From: Amphritea pacifica
GTDB lineage: Bacteria > Pseudomonadota > Gammaproteobacteria > Pseudomonadales > Balneatricaceae
Direction: 5' to 3'
DNA: 64,000 bases
NCBI RefSeq assembly: GCF_016924145.1
Contig: NZ_JAFFZO010000009.1
Span: forward strand, 37,631-101,630
Shown here: positions 1 through 8,875 of the stretch, in pieces
How positions within the stretch are numbered: the first letter of the stretch is position 1
Layout: every line of letters starts with the position of its first letter
Translations under genes and position numbers: made by a program
The notes under the pieces: model-generated
Databases searched by the model: none
Told to the model about the DNA's origin: nothing
What the model saw: only the letters and a program-made list of their open reading frames with translations

Positions 1-126
1 CGTTGCTCGTTGCTCGTTGCTCGTTGCTCGTTGCTCGTTGCTCGTTGCTCGTTGCTCGTTGCTCGTTGCTCGTTGCTCGTTGCTCGTTGCTCGTTGCTCG
101 TTGCTCGTTGCTCGTTGCTCGTTGCT
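1..126. repeat. Tandem array of the heptamer CGTTGCT, 18 copies
   Basis: Eighteen perfect head-to-tail copies of CGTTGCT fill the first 126 bases; the array may extend beyond the window. Because 7 is not a multiple of 3, all three forward frames stay open and encode a repeated LVARCSL peptide, which I regard as a by-product, not a protein. The reverse complement AGCAACG matches the GAGCAACGGCT motif repeated at 262-312, so the array looks like an expansion of part of the neighbouring hairpin-type repeat. A slippage-prone, probably length-variable locus. Confidence 0.95.
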
Positions 127-202
127 CAGGATTATTGCCCTTCACCCGACCTATGCAACAACTTTCTTACAAAGTTCATCACTCAAATACAGACCTTCGC
201 TT

Positions 203-313
203 AAAAAGAAGGCTTTTATCGAGCCACGAACAAGTCACGCTCTTTGTGACGATCGAGCTACGAGCAACGGCTTTTAAAGCTCTCTGTGACCTCGAGCTAC
301 GAGCAACGGCTCT
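203..313. repeat. Degenerate hairpin repeat cluster next to the heptamer array
   Basis: This stretch has an inverted repeat GTCAC...GTGAC (234-250) and a direct duplication of a unit of the form GTGAC-TCGAGCTACGAGCAACGGCT (246-272 and 286-312). A 21-base block at 231-251 is identical to 49241-49261, and the preceding AAAGAAGGCTTTT (205-217) recurs at 49216-49228, so the two loci hold copies of one element. It abuts the stop codon of the ParA-like gene. No gene is visible in 1-313. Confidence 0.8.
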
Positions 314-1078
314 TCAGCTATGCAACTCATCATAGAGCGCCAGATATTCCAGTGTCAGCTTATGCTTTGGCGCAAAGTAGATCAGCGGCATACACTCATT
401 ATGCGACTCTTTCATCTTCACGGACGATGAAATCTTAGCGTCCAAAACCGGCAGATCATCCGCTTTCAGGGTCTCGACGATGGTTTTCGAAGCGTTGGCT
501 CGGGGCTGATACTGATTCACCACGATCCCTTCGATAGTCAGCTTGTCATTATGGTCCTGCTGGGTTTCCTGCACGTTATACATCAGGCTGTAGAGCGCCT
601 GGCGTGAAAACTCATCACAGTCAAAAGGGATCAGGCAGCTATCCGCGGTACAGAGTGCCGAGAGGGTGTAAAAGTTAAATGCCGGAGGGGTATCAATATA
701 GATCGCATCATATTGATCCAGATTGAGCAACGCATCGCGCAACTTGTAGATCTTGTGCTTCGCTTCCAGTTTGGCGTGCAGATCACCCAGCTCAGGGCTG
801 GAAGGCAACAGGTCGAGGTTTTCATACACGGTGGGGTGGATGAAATCGGTAATCTCTTTGGGACGCACCTGAAAGCTCAGGGTCTGTTCAAAGAAATCTT
901 TAATATCACCCACGGTATCGTTCACAAGGTCTCCCAGCAGATAGTGGCTGGTATTACACTGTGGATCGAGATCAACCACCAGCGTCCGATTACCTCTGCT
1001 GGCGCTGATCGCCGCCAGGTTGGTACTGATACTGGACTTACCTACACCACCTTTCTGATTAAAGACAACTCGGATCAT
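314..1078 (-). CDS. ParA-family partitioning ATPase (orphan)
   Basis: A 254-residue ParA/MinD-type P-loop ATPase. The deviant Walker A motif KGGVGKSS lies at residues 9-16 and includes the signature lysine; VVDLDPQCN (Walker A'/switch I) and YIDTPPAFN (Walker B region) follow. Such proteins bind DNA non-specifically when ATP-loaded and position a cargo (plasmid, chromosome origin, chemoreceptor cluster or other large complex). No parB or centromere-like cluster is visible near it, so its cargo cannot be named; the chromosomal parAB pair is usually beside gidB/rsmG, which is not here. Its 3' end touches the repeat cluster. Confidence 0.85.
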   Translation of the reverse strand: MIRVVFNQKGGVGKSSISTNLAAISASRGNRTLVVDLDPQCNTSHYLLGDLVNDTVGDIKDFFEQTLSFQVRPKEITDFIHPTVYENLDLLPSSPELGDLHAKLEAKHKIYKLRDALLNLDQYDAIYIDTPPAFNFYTLSALCTADSCLIPFDCDEFSRQALYSLMYNVQETQQDHNDKLTIEGIVVNQYQPRANASKTIVETLKADDLPVLDAKISSSVKMKESHNECMPLIYFAPKHKLTLEYLALYDELHS

Positions 1079-1139
1079 ACAATTTCCTTTGAGGTATGCA
1101 CTTACAGCAAGCTGTTAAGATAAAAATATCGGAATAGCA

Positions 1140-2183
1140 TCAGCCCTGTTCTAACAGAGTACGCAGATCGATAATGGCAGCGTTAGCCCGGGATATATAG
1201 GAAGCCATCACCAGCGAGTGATTTGCCAGCAAACCAAACTCATTGCCGTTCATAATCATGGGACTCCAGACGGTTCCCTGAGTCGCTTCCAGCTCACGGA
1301 TAATCTGCCGCAGACTGATCAGGGCATTTTTCTTCTCCAGAGCATCGGCGAAGTCAACTTCAACCGCCTGTAGCAGATGGATCAGCGCCCAGGCGGTTCC
1401 GCGGGCTTCATAAAAGACATCATCGATCTCCAGCCAGCCGGTTTTTACTTCCAGCTCGGCGGCGTTATCGGTGGACTGTCGCGCAGTCGATTCACCAGCC
1501 AGATCAGTATTCACCCGTTTCTGGCCGACACTGGCACTGAGGCGCTGAGACAGGCTACCCAACCGGGTCGACACATCTGCCAGCCAGCCTCGCAGATTAT
1601 CGGCCCGGGCATAAAACTGAGCGTTCTGCTGGGTCGGATCGGACAAACGGGCTTCATAGGCGCGCAGGTACTTCAGCGCCTTCTTATACTCGCCTTCACT
1701 GGAGGGCAGCAACCAGCTGTTATTATCAAAGTGCAGCAGCGGCTCCGCCTCTTTCAGATCGACGTCTTCGGTCGACTGCGATTGTGAACGACTGAAGTCT
1801 TTGCGCATCGCCCGGGACATATCCCGCGCCTGCACCAGCACACCGAACTCCCAGTTAGGAATATTGTCCAGCCAGACGCCAGGAGGGGTGCGATCATTGG
1901 AGAGATAACCTCCGGGCTTTTGCAGCAGGGTTTCAGTAATTCTGATCAGCGTTGATACCGTTGCCGATCCGACAATCTCTTGCTCAGCCCCCTGAGCGGT
2001 CTGCACCATCACCGGTTTAACCTCAAAAGGATCGGGTTCCTGACTCCACCAGATTCCCAGCCCCAGGCTGACCAACAGATAGAGCCCCAGTAAAACTAAA
2101 ACAGGCCGCAGAAGCTTCACCCGTCCTGTTGCTGCTGTCAGTTTGTCCCAGAATGTGAACCACAACCGCTGTAACATTTCCAT
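1140..2183 (-). CDS. DUF2333 family inner-membrane-anchored protein
   Basis: A 347-residue protein starting MEMLQRLWFTFWDKL. The ATG at 2183 is chosen over an upstream TTG because AAAGGATATACC gives a good ribosome site just before it. One membrane segment (about residues 20-40, RPVLVLLGLYLLVSLGLGIWW) is followed by SQEPDPF, a typical start of the DUF2333 periplasmic region, which is largely alpha-helical. The family is found in Pseudomonas and marine gammaproteobacteria; its function is unknown. It is the upstream neighbour of the ParA gene on the same strand, separated by about 60 bases, so co-transcription is possible. Confidence 0.8.
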   Translation of the reverse strand: MEMLQRLWFTFWDKLTAATGRVKLLRPVLVLLGLYLLVSLGLGIWWSQEPDPFEVKPVMVQTAQGAEQEIVGSATVSTLIRITETLLQKPGGYLSNDRTPPGVWLDNIPNWEFGVLVQARDMSRAMRKDFSRSQSQSTEDVDLKEAEPLLHFDNNSWLLPSSEGEYKKALKYLRAYEARLSDPTQQNAQFYARADNLRGWLADVSTRLGSLSQRLSASVGQKRVNTDLAGESTARQSTDNAAELEVKTGWLEIDDVFYEARGTAWALIHLLQAVEVDFADALEKKNALISLRQIIRELEATQGTVWSPMIMNGNEFGLLANHSLVMASYISRANAAIIDLRTLLEQG

Positions 2184-2544
2184 GGTATATCCTTTAACGA
2201 AAAAGCGCTTATTGCACCGCAATATGTCCGATTTGTAACGGCGGGTCAATGCTGACCGCTGTGTAAATAGTTGATCATTATAGTATCACTGATAAGACTC
2301 TATTTATTCAGCACGGAGAATAAAGCCAGAAGACACTGAAAAGATCGCCCGAATCGCCGCAGCAACACCTCAGAACAACAGAGAGTTAAAGCCAACTATG
2401 ATCAGAAAGCATACAGAACGTCGGGAAAACTGATGATAAAACACAATAAGTAGCAAAGCTGTTTACACTGTTTCGCTTTTCCGGCAAACTACCCTACTTT
2501 TATACCCATCGGACGCGATCCTGCGTCATACAGGCAAAATTTTC
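2184..2544. other. Divergent intergenic region between DUF2333 gene and aroQ
   Basis: This 361-base AT-rich gap must hold the promoters of the leftward DUF2333 gene and the rightward aroQ-accB-accC genes. I see no hairpin, repeat or small gene in it that I would defend. A TTTATA/TTATAC box around 2498-2505 is a possible -10 for aroQ, without a convincing -35. Confidence 0.4.
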
Positions 2545-2988
2545 ATGGCTAAGTTACTGCTTCTTAACGGTCCAAACCTGAATCTGCTCGGCACGCGCGA
2601 GCCGGACGTCTACGGTGCCGATACCCTGCAGGACATTAACCAGCGCCTAACTACCCTGGCTCTGCAGGCGGGTCACCAGCTTGAGTGCCTGCAAAGCAAT
2701 GCCGAACATGTGCTCGTTGAACGAATTCATCAGGCCCGTGTCGAACAGGTGGATTTTATACTGATCAATCCAGCCGCCTTTACTCACACCAGCGTCGCAC
2801 TGCGTGATGCGCTTCTGGGCGTAGCGATCCCTTTTATAGAGATCCACATCTCCAATGTGCACGCCCGTGAAACGTTTCGCCACCACTCCTATCTGTCGGA
2901 TGTGGCTGTGGGGGTTATCTGCGGCCTGGGCGTCCAGGGTTATGAATTTGCATTACAGTCCGCTATTAGCCGGATTGAAAAACCTTAA
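2545..2988 (+). CDS. aroQ: Type II 3-dehydroquinate dehydratase
   Basis: Catalyses reversible trans-dehydration of 3-dehydroquinate to 3-dehydroshikimate, the third step of the shikimate pathway, in the cytoplasm as a dodecamer. The 147-residue length is usual for the family. The [19 protein letters not shown] start carries the flexible lid with the catalytic Arg and Tyr; [17 protein letters not shown] and [11 protein letters not shown](TF)RHHS are the substrate-binding and His signatures. Gene order aroQ-accB-accC matches Pseudomonas and relatives; accB starts 30 bases after the stop, so the three are probably one operon. Confidence 0.97.
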   Translation: MAKLLLLNGPNLNLLGTREPDVYGADTLQDINQRLTTLALQAGHQLECLQSNAEHVLVERIHQARVEQVDFILINPAAFTHTSVALRDALLGVAIPFIEIHISNVHARETFRHHSYLSDVAVGVICGLGVQGYEFALQSAISRIEKP

Positions 2989-3017
2989 CATCTGAATTTA
3001 TAGAGAATTTCATTCGT

Positions 3018-3470
3018 ATGGATATTCGCAAAGTAAAAAAACTGATTGAGCTGCTGGAAGAATCAAACATCAACGAGATTGAGATTCATGAAGGTGAAGA
3101 GTCCGTTCGCATCAGCCGCGGCTCAACTGTTGTTGCAGCACCGGCACCTGTTGCGGCTGCTCCAGCGCCGGTTGCGGCGCCCGTCGCGGCCCCTGCGCCT
3201 GCCGCTGCAACCGCTGAAGCGGCACCAGCGCACAACGGTCACGCGGTGTTGTCACCGATGGTCGGTACGTTCTACCGCGCCCCATCACCAAGCTCAGCCT
3301 CATTCGTAGAAGTAGGCCAGAGCGTTAAAGAGGGCGACCCGATCTGCATCGTTGAGGCGATGAAGATGATGAATCAGATCGAAGCAGACAAATCCGGGGT
3401 GGTCGAAGCGATATTGGTAGAAGACGGCCAGCCAGTTGAGTTTGATCAGCCACTGGTAATCATCGTTTAA
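3018..3470 (+). CDS. accB: Biotin carboxyl carrier protein of acetyl-CoA carboxylase
   Basis: Carries biotin between biotin carboxylase and carboxyltransferase in the first committed step of fatty acid synthesis. The 150-residue protein has an N-terminal helix region (1-35), a flexible Ala/Pro linker (about 39-72) and a biotinyl domain (77-150) with the EAMKMMNQ motif; Lys116 is the expected biotinylation site. The thumb segment [14 protein letters not shown], typical of acetyl-CoA carboxylase BCCP, is present. It is followed after 25 bases by accC. Confidence 0.98.
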   Translation: MDIRKVKKLIELLEESNINEIEIHEGEESVRISRGSTVVAAPAPVAAAPAPVAAPVAAPAPAAATAEAAPAHNGHAVLSPMVGTFYRAPSPSSASFVEVGQSVKEGDPICIVEAMKMMNQIEADKSGVVEAILVEDGQPVEFDQPLVIIV

Positions 3471-3495
3471 GCTATCAACCAGACAGGTTTACAAC

Positions 3496-4839
3496 ATGCT
3501 AGAAAAAGTTGTTATTGCCAACCGGGGCGAAATCGCACTGCGAATTCTCCGGGCGTGTAAGGAACTGGGCATCAAAACGGTTGCGATTCACTCCACTGCG
3601 GACCGCGATCTGATGCATGTTCGCCTTGCTGACGAAGCCGTATGTATCGGACCACCTCCCTCTGCGCAAAGCTATCTGAACATCCCTGCTATCATCGCCG
3701 CTGCAGAAGTCACCGACGCTATGGGTATCCACCCCGGCTACGGTTTCCTGGCTGAGAATGCTGATTTTGCAGAACGGGTCGAAAAGAGTGGCTTTGCTTT
3801 TATCGGTCCGAAAGCGGAAACCATCCGTATCATGGGTGATAAAGTAGCTGCCATCGAAGCGATGCAGAAAGCGGGCGTGCCAACCGTTCCCGGGTCTGAT
3901 GGCGAACTGCCAGAAGATAGCGACACCATTTTAGAGATCGCCCGCAGAATCGGTTATCCGGTAATTATCAAAGCAGCCGCCGGCGGCGGTGGTCGCGGTA
4001 TGCGCGTTGTCCACAGCGAAGCCAGCCTGCTGAATGCGGTGTATGTCACCAAATCAGAAGCCAAAGCAGCGTTTGGTGATGAAACCGTCTACATGGAGAA
4101 GTTTCTCGAAAACCCACGCCATGTTGAGGTTCAGGTTTTGTCTGATGGCCAGGGCAATGCGATCCATCTGTACGACCGTGACTGTTCAATGCAGCGTCGC
4201 CACCAGAAGGTTGTTGAGGAGGCGCCCGCGCCACACATCGACCCTGATGCACGGGCTAAGGTACTGAAAAGCTGCGTGGATGCCTGTATTGCGATCAACT
4301 ATCGCGGTGCCGGAACCTTCGAGTTCCTCTACGAAGATGGCCATTTCTACTTTATCGAGATGAACACCCGGGTTCAGGTTGAACACCCGGTATCGGAGAT
4401 GGTTACCGGTATCGATATTGTGAAAGAGCAGCTGCGTATCGCTTCAGGTATGCCACTGTCCTTTAAACAGGAAGACGTAAAACTGCTGGGCCACTCCATT
4501 GAGTGCCGGATCAACGCTGAAGATCCGAAAACCTTTATGCCATGTCCCGGTACCGTTAACCACTTCCATGCACCGGGCGGCATCGGTGTACGGGTTGATT
4601 CTCACCTGTACAACGGTTACTCGGTTCCTCCACACTATGACTCGCTGATCGCTAAGCTGATCACCTATGGAGAGGATCGGGCCACCGCGCTGCGCAGAAT
4701 GGAGATCGCTCTGGATGAGATGGTGATCGAGGGGATCCGCTGCAACATCCCGCTGCATCAGACGATCGTCCGCGATTCCAACTTTGCCAAAGGTGGCGTT
4801 AACATCCACTATCTGGAAAAGAAGCTGGGTCTGGACTGA
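3496..4839 (+). CDS. accC: Biotin carboxylase subunit of acetyl-CoA carboxylase
   Basis: ATP-dependent carboxylation of biotin on AccB, using bicarbonate. The 447-residue protein has the usual domains: N-terminal pre-ATP-grasp ([22 protein letters not shown]), ATP-grasp with the glycine-rich loop [12 protein letters not shown], the catalytic [20 protein letters not shown] segment, and the C-terminal [11 protein letters not shown] domain. Length equals that of E. coli AccC. It ends the aroQ-accB-accC unit and is followed by a strong terminator. Confidence 0.98.
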   Translation: MLEKVVIANRGEIALRILRACKELGIKTVAIHSTADRDLMHVRLADEAVCIGPPPSAQSYLNIPAIIAAAEVTDAMGIHPGYGFLAENADFAERVEKSGFAFIGPKAETIRIMGDKVAAIEAMQKAGVPTVPGSDGELPEDSDTILEIARRIGYPVIIKAAAGGGGRGMRVVHSEASLLNAVYVTKSEAKAAFGDETVYMEKFLENPRHVEVQVLSDGQGNAIHLYDRDCSMQRRHQKVVEEAPAPHIDPDARAKVLKSCVDACIAINYRGAGTFEFLYEDGHFYFIEMNTRVQVEHPVSEMVTGIDIVKEQLRIASGMPLSFKQEDVKLLGHSIECRINAEDPKTFMPCPGTVNHFHAPGGIGVRVDSHLYNGYSVPPHYDSLIAKLITYGEDRATALRRMEIALDEMVIEGIRCNIPLHQTIVRDSNFAKGGVNIHYLEKKLGLD

Positions 4840-4855
4840 TCAGTCAGCTGCCTCA

Positions 4856-4885
4856 GAAAAAAGCCTCCCTTGGGAGGCTTTTTTT
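4856..4885 (+). terminator. Rho-independent terminator after accC
   Basis: Perfect inverted repeat AAGCCTCCC / GGGAGGCTT (4861-4880) with a 2-base loop, followed by a run of T to 4885. It lies 17 bases after the accC stop and separates this unit from prmA. Confidence 0.93.
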
Positions 4886-4941
4886 CGCTTGCTCCTCTTG
4901 CTATAAAGACTATATACACCAAAGGTTATAAGGAAAACGTC

Positions 4942-5835
4942 ATGCCCTGGTTACAGATCAAACTGGATGTCCTGCCTGATAATGCTGAGCAGTATGAAGA
5001 TCTGCTACTCGCTGCGGGCTGCGCCGCGGTAACCCTGCAGGACCGGGAAGATACGCCAATCTTTGAACCCGATCTGGGAACCACTCCGCTGTGGAGTAAT
5101 ACTATACTGACCGGGCTGTTTTCTGCCGACCATGATCTGGATGCCACTCAGGCATTTCTGCATGAATCCCATGCACAACTCTTCCCCAATACCCCTTTTC
5201 CTAAGATGAAAACTGAGATTCTGGAAGATAAGGACTGGGAACGTGAGTGGATGGATAACTACCATCCGATGAAGTTCGGCACCCGCTTATGGGTCTGTCC
5301 CAGCTGGAAAGCGGTGCCCGACCCGGATGCGGTGAACCTGATGCTGGACCCCGGCCTGGCCTTTGGTACCGGCACCCACCCGACCACGGCCCTGTGCCTG
5401 GAATTTTTAGACTCCCTCGATCTGCACGGCAAACAGGTCATCGATTATGGCTGCGGCTCAGGCATTCTGGGGATAGCAGCACTGCTGTTAGGCGCCACCC
5501 ATGTGACTGCGGTCGATATCGATCCGCAAGCACTGGATGCCAGCCTTGATAATCTGCAACGCAATCAGCTGTCCAAAGAGCGGCTGCAGGTTTATCTCCC
5601 GGAGAGAGCACCGAAGGAACAGGCCGACCTGGTGGTTGCCAATATCCTTGCCGGCCCCCTGGTACAGCTGTCCCCGACACTGTCAGCGTTATGCAAAACC
5701 GGCGGCCGGTTGATTCTGTCCGGTTTACTGGCAGATCAGGAAGCTGAACTGCGGCAAGCTTATAGCCCCCAGTTTGAGCTGGATACAGTGACCGAACAAG
5801 AGGGCTGGATTCGCATCACCGGCATAAAACGATAA
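4942..5835 (+). CDS. prmA: Ribosomal protein L11 methyltransferase
   Basis: Methylates L11 (RplK) at several amino groups, using S-adenosylmethionine. The 297-residue protein starts at the ATG at 4942, preceded by AAGGAAAAC; upstream in-frame codons run through the accC terminator and are rejected. An N-terminal substrate-recognition domain (MPWLQIKLDVLPDNAEQYEDLLLAAG) leads to the class I methyltransferase domain with DPGLAFGTGTHPTT, motif I VIDYGCGSGILGIAAL and VVANILAGPL (the NPPF-like motif). It is followed after 12 bases by the zinc-ribbon gene. Confidence 0.97.
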   Translation: MPWLQIKLDVLPDNAEQYEDLLLAAGCAAVTLQDREDTPIFEPDLGTTPLWSNTILTGLFSADHDLDATQAFLHESHAQLFPNTPFPKMKTEILEDKDWEREWMDNYHPMKFGTRLWVCPSWKAVPDPDAVNLMLDPGLAFGTGTHPTTALCLEFLDSLDLHGKQVIDYGCGSGILGIAALLLGATHVTAVDIDPQALDASLDNLQRNQLSKERLQVYLPERAPKEQADLVVANILAGPLVQLSPTLSALCKTGGRLILSGLLADQEAELRQAYSPQFELDTVTEQEGWIRITGIKR

Positions 5836-5847
5836 CCGGTTATTGAT

Positions 5848-7287
5848 ATGGGCCGCAACATCATCACCGAATGCCCTGCCTGTCACACACGCTTTCAGGT
5901 CACTCAGGGGCAGCTGAATATTGCCAGCGGGAAGGTACGTTGCGGTGCATGTCTTGAAGTGTTCAATGCTGAAGTCTATCGCTGTGATGACCTTGATGAT
6001 CCGCTGGAGTCGATAATTCAGCCGCCGGAGGCGCCAGCGACATCAGATCAGAGCCATAAAGATCCGTTGTTTGATTCGATCGAGATCCCCCCATTCAGTC
6101 CTCCAGCCAGCCCCCACGAAGACATCAATAAACGTTACGCCCCGGACCACCTGCCGGAAAGTGTTATTGAGCCGCCAGCGGATGCCCCCCGGGTTCAACA
6201 ACTACCGGAACAGCTGCCCGGTTGGGCCACCCGACAACAGAGTGAGCGGCTTCAGAGTGAAGCCGATACAGGGCTGCCGCTCACTGAAGAGGATCTTCTC
6301 TATCAGGCTGACCCTCTGTTCGCAGAACCCCAAACAACTGAGGAAATCAGCGAGACTGACACAGCACCGTCGCCTGAAGCGCCTCAGGGACACCCCTCAT
6401 TACCGGCTACAGAGCCAGCGGATCTGGACCAACCGGTGAGCGAACTGCTGCAGCCTGTCGGACAACCTCAAAACCCGCAGCAGTTCGATCTGATTGAGAC
6501 TGACAGGTTGCAGCCCTCAGCAACTAGCTCGGGGAATAATGAAACCCCAGCGACGGCCCCCGCACCTGACATAGCACCTGACATAGCAGCTGAAACGGAG
6601 CCGGAGTCCGGCCATGCCCTCGCCTCCGACAGCGAAGACAGCTCCAGGATCGATAGTCCTCAAAGCGACAATAACGCTGTCCCCGAGCCTACCGCAGCGA
6701 AGCAAGAGCCCCCCCCGGCTGAGGGACCACAACAGCCAGCGGTTACCAGCTTTCGCGCCGAACCGGTGATGATCAGAACCACAACAGCAAAACCCAGCTC
6801 GCGCCCACTGGGCTGGGCCATACTGTCACTGCTAGCTATCATGCTGCTGGCAGGCCAGTATCTCTGGTTTAATCGCCAGCAACTGAACAGCGATCCCCGT
6901 TTACGCCCAGCCTACGCCCTGGCATGCCAATATATCCCCTGCCAGTTGAACGCCCCCATCAGGCTTGATCAGATCAGCACCAGGAAACTGATCATCGTGG
7001 AACATCCCGACTATCAGGGTGTGTTAAGCGTGAATCTGCTGCTGGAAAACCGAGCCGGGTTCGCCCAGCCCTACCCAGCCATTCTGTTAGCGTTCTCCGA
7101 CAGACTAGGCAAGCTGATCAGTGAACGACTGTTTCAGCCGAGCGATTATCTGCAGCCGGATAACCCGGATCAGATGCCCGCTCAACAGACCGTCGAGATA
7201 CATTTCGATATTCTTGACCCCGGCCGCCGGGCGCTCAGCTATGAAGCCTCTCTAAAGGCGCCCACGCCACCAGAAAAGCAGGAATAA
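5848..7287 (+). CDS. Zinc-ribbon, DUF3426 membrane protein
   Basis: A 479-residue protein in the familiar position just after prmA. The N-terminus holds an MJ0042-type zinc ribbon with two cysteine pairs (CPAC at about residues 9-12 and CGAC at 32-35). A long low-complexity Pro/Glu/Gln-rich linker (about 55-310) leads to one membrane segment (about 319-342, LGWAILSLLAIMLLAGQYLWF) and a DUF3426 domain in the periplasm (about 345-470). The linker is much longer than in many homologues. Function unknown; the topology suggests a cytoplasmic metal or nucleic-acid sensor tied to a periplasmic domain, which is inference. Confidence 0.85.
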   Translation: MGRNIITECPACHTRFQVTQGQLNIASGKVRCGACLEVFNAEVYRCDDLDDPLESIIQPPEAPATSDQSHKDPLFDSIEIPPFSPPASPHEDINKRYAPDHLPESVIEPPADAPRVQQLPEQLPGWATRQQSERLQSEADTGLPLTEEDLLYQADPLFAEPQTTEEISETDTAPSPEAPQGHPSLPATEPADLDQPVSELLQPVGQPQNPQQFDLIETDRLQPSATSSGNNETPATAPAPDIAPDIAAETEPESGHALASDSEDSSRIDSPQSDNNAVPEPTAAKQEPPPAEGPQQPAVTSFRAEPVMIRTTTAKPSSRPLGWAILSLLAIMLLAGQYLWFNRQQLNSDPRLRPAYALACQYIPCQLNAPIRLDQISTRKLIIVEHPDYQGVLSVNLLLENRAGFAQPYPAILLAFSDRLGKLISERLFQPSDYLQPDNPDQMPAQQTVEIHFDILDPGRRALSYEASLKAPTPPEKQE

Positions 7288-7520
7288 CAGGCCTCAGGGC
7301 TCCGGCACACTCCCCCTGCATAAACTTTGCAGCCTATGAAGCGCAAAGATTCTGATCATTTTGTAACAGATTTTGCAACAACAATATGATCAAAAAAGCA
7401 TCAAAAAGTCCTTGGCCCTCATCGTCTGAAAGAGTATTATTGTCCGCCTTCCAAGCAGCAGTACAGCGGCTGTCATTTTGATAGCCACGGACAGCTATTA
7501 CTCTAAATTCGGGGTTGGCC
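7288..7520 (+). promoter_or_regulatory. dusB-fis upstream region with candidate sigma-70 promoter
   Basis: A TTGGCC box (7412-7417) and a TATTAT box (7435-7440) are separated by exactly 17 bases and followed by a GC-rich start region (TGTCCGCC). A GC-rich discriminator is typical of growth-rate and ppGpp-controlled promoters such as the fis promoter of enteric bacteria. AT-rich degenerate palindromes at about 7352-7391 could bind Fis itself. The boxes are seen; the regulation is inferred from the enteric dusB-fis operon. Confidence 0.5.
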
Positions 7521-8525
7521 ATGTTTCAAATCGGACAGCACACCATTGACAGCCAGGTTATTCTGGCACCGATGGCCGGTGTAACCGACCTGCCATTTCG
7601 CCGGTTGTGCAAACGACTGGGAGCAGGGATGGTGGTGTCTGAGATGGTCACCGCAGATACCCGACTGTGGCACACCCGAAAATCCAGCCATCGATTAAAG
7701 AAAGACCAGAATGACAGTCTCAATGTTGTCCAGATCGCCGGTGGTGATCCTGAGATGATGGCCGAGGCTGCACGGGTCAATGCCATGAATGGCGCCCATA
7801 TTATTGATATTAATATGGGTTGTCCGGCAAAAAAGGTCTGTAATAAGGCGGCCGGGTCTGCCCTGCTGAAAGATGAGCAACTGGTAAGGGATATTCTTCA
7901 GGCGACCGTGGCAGCCGTTGAGCTTCCGGTGACCCTGAAGATCCGTACCGGATGGGATAGCCAAAACCGCAATGGCGAAACCATTGCGCGCATTGCAGAA
8001 GATGCGGGTATTCAAGCCCTTGCTGTCCACGGCCGTACCCGGGCCTGTGGCTACAAAGGTGATGCCGAGTACGAGACCATCGCCCGGATTCGCCAGGCGA
8101 TCGATATCCCCCTGTTTGCCAACGGCGATATCAACTCTGCCGAAAAGGCCCGTCAGGTGCTCGATTACACCGGTGCTGATGCCGTTATGCTGGGACGGCC
8201 TGCTCAGGGAAATCCATGGATTTTTCGTGAGATAAGTCATTACCTTACGACCGGCAAAGTGCTACCCTGCCCGACCGCTGAAGAGGTTCGGGACACCCTT
8301 TTGGAACATCTGCAAGCACTGTATCTTTTTTATGGAAGCTATGCCGGGATACGGATTGCCCGCAAACATGTCGGCTGGTACCTGAAAAACAGACAGGGTT
8401 CAGAACGATTCAAAAACTCAGACATGTTCAGAAATGAGTTTAATCAAATAGAAGAAACCGAACTTCAGCTTAGTGCAATCCGGACATTTTTCACCGCGCC
8501 GGACAGGGCAGAGGCTGCTGCCTGA
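7521..8525 (+). CDS. dusB: tRNA-dihydrouridine synthase B
   Basis: Flavin-dependent reduction of uridine to dihydrouridine in the tRNA D-loop (position 17 in E. coli). The protein is 334 residues from the ATG at 7521; an in-frame TTG two codons upstream is less likely. Seen: APMAGVTDLPFRRLC start, INMGCPAKKVCNKAAGSALL with the catalytic Cys, KIRTGWD, VHGRTR and the FMN-phosphate-binding ANGDI...GADAVMLGRPAQGNPW. It is followed after 22 bases by fis, the conserved dusB-fis operon. Confidence 0.96.
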   Translation: MFQIGQHTIDSQVILAPMAGVTDLPFRRLCKRLGAGMVVSEMVTADTRLWHTRKSSHRLKKDQNDSLNVVQIAGGDPEMMAEAARVNAMNGAHIIDINMGCPAKKVCNKAAGSALLKDEQLVRDILQATVAAVELPVTLKIRTGWDSQNRNGETIARIAEDAGIQALAVHGRTRACGYKGDAEYETIARIRQAIDIPLFANGDINSAEKARQVLDYTGADAVMLGRPAQGNPWIFREISHYLTTGKVLPCPTAEEVRDTLLEHLQALYLFYGSYAGIRIARKHVGWYLKNRQGSERFKNSDMFRNEFNQIEETELQLSAIRTFFTAPDRAEAAA

Positions 8526-8547
8526 ATATCGGTTCATTTTTAGGTTA

Positions 8548-8838
8548 ATGCAAGTGGATAACAAAACAGTGAATACACAAGTAACACAATTAGAAAACAT
8601 CGATGTGCAGGAACGCACTCTGCGTGACAGTGTGCAACTCTCTATGAATAACTACTTTCGTCAGCTTGACGGACAGCCGGTAACCGACGTCTACCAGATG
8701 GTTCTGGCAGAGATTGAAGCTCCACTGTTTGAGGCTGTTATGGCTTACACCCGGGACAATCAGACCAAAGCCTCAGAGCTTCTGGGTCTCAACCGGGGCA
8801 CCCTGCGCAAAAAGCTGAAACAATACGGCTTGCTATAA
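8548..8838 (+). CDS. fis: DNA-binding protein Fis
   Basis: A 96-residue nucleoid protein that bends DNA, activates rRNA and tRNA promoters and represses its own operon. The ATG at 8548 is chosen because the next residues MQVDNKTVNTQ lead into the conserved core; an open upstream extension overlaps dusB and is rejected. The C-terminal half YFRQLDG...LLGLNRGTLRKKLKQYGLL contains the helix-turn-helix, almost as in enteric Fis. Coupled to dusB. Confidence 0.97.
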   Translation: MQVDNKTVNTQVTQLENIDVQERTLRDSVQLSMNNYFRQLDGQPVTDVYQMVLAEIEAPLFEAVMAYTRDNQTKASELLGLNRGTLRKKLKQYGLL

Positions 8839-8875
8839 CCGATTATTTTTTAACTTAAATTCAGAAGACTAAACC

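Noticed and set aside
1-126. CRISPR-like array
   Set aside because: The 7-base units are contiguous with no spacers, and no cas genes are present.
3-335. Open frames of LVARCSL repeats in all three forward frames
   Set aside because: They come from the heptamer array, have no ribosome site or family, and stay open only because 7-base units cycle through the frames.
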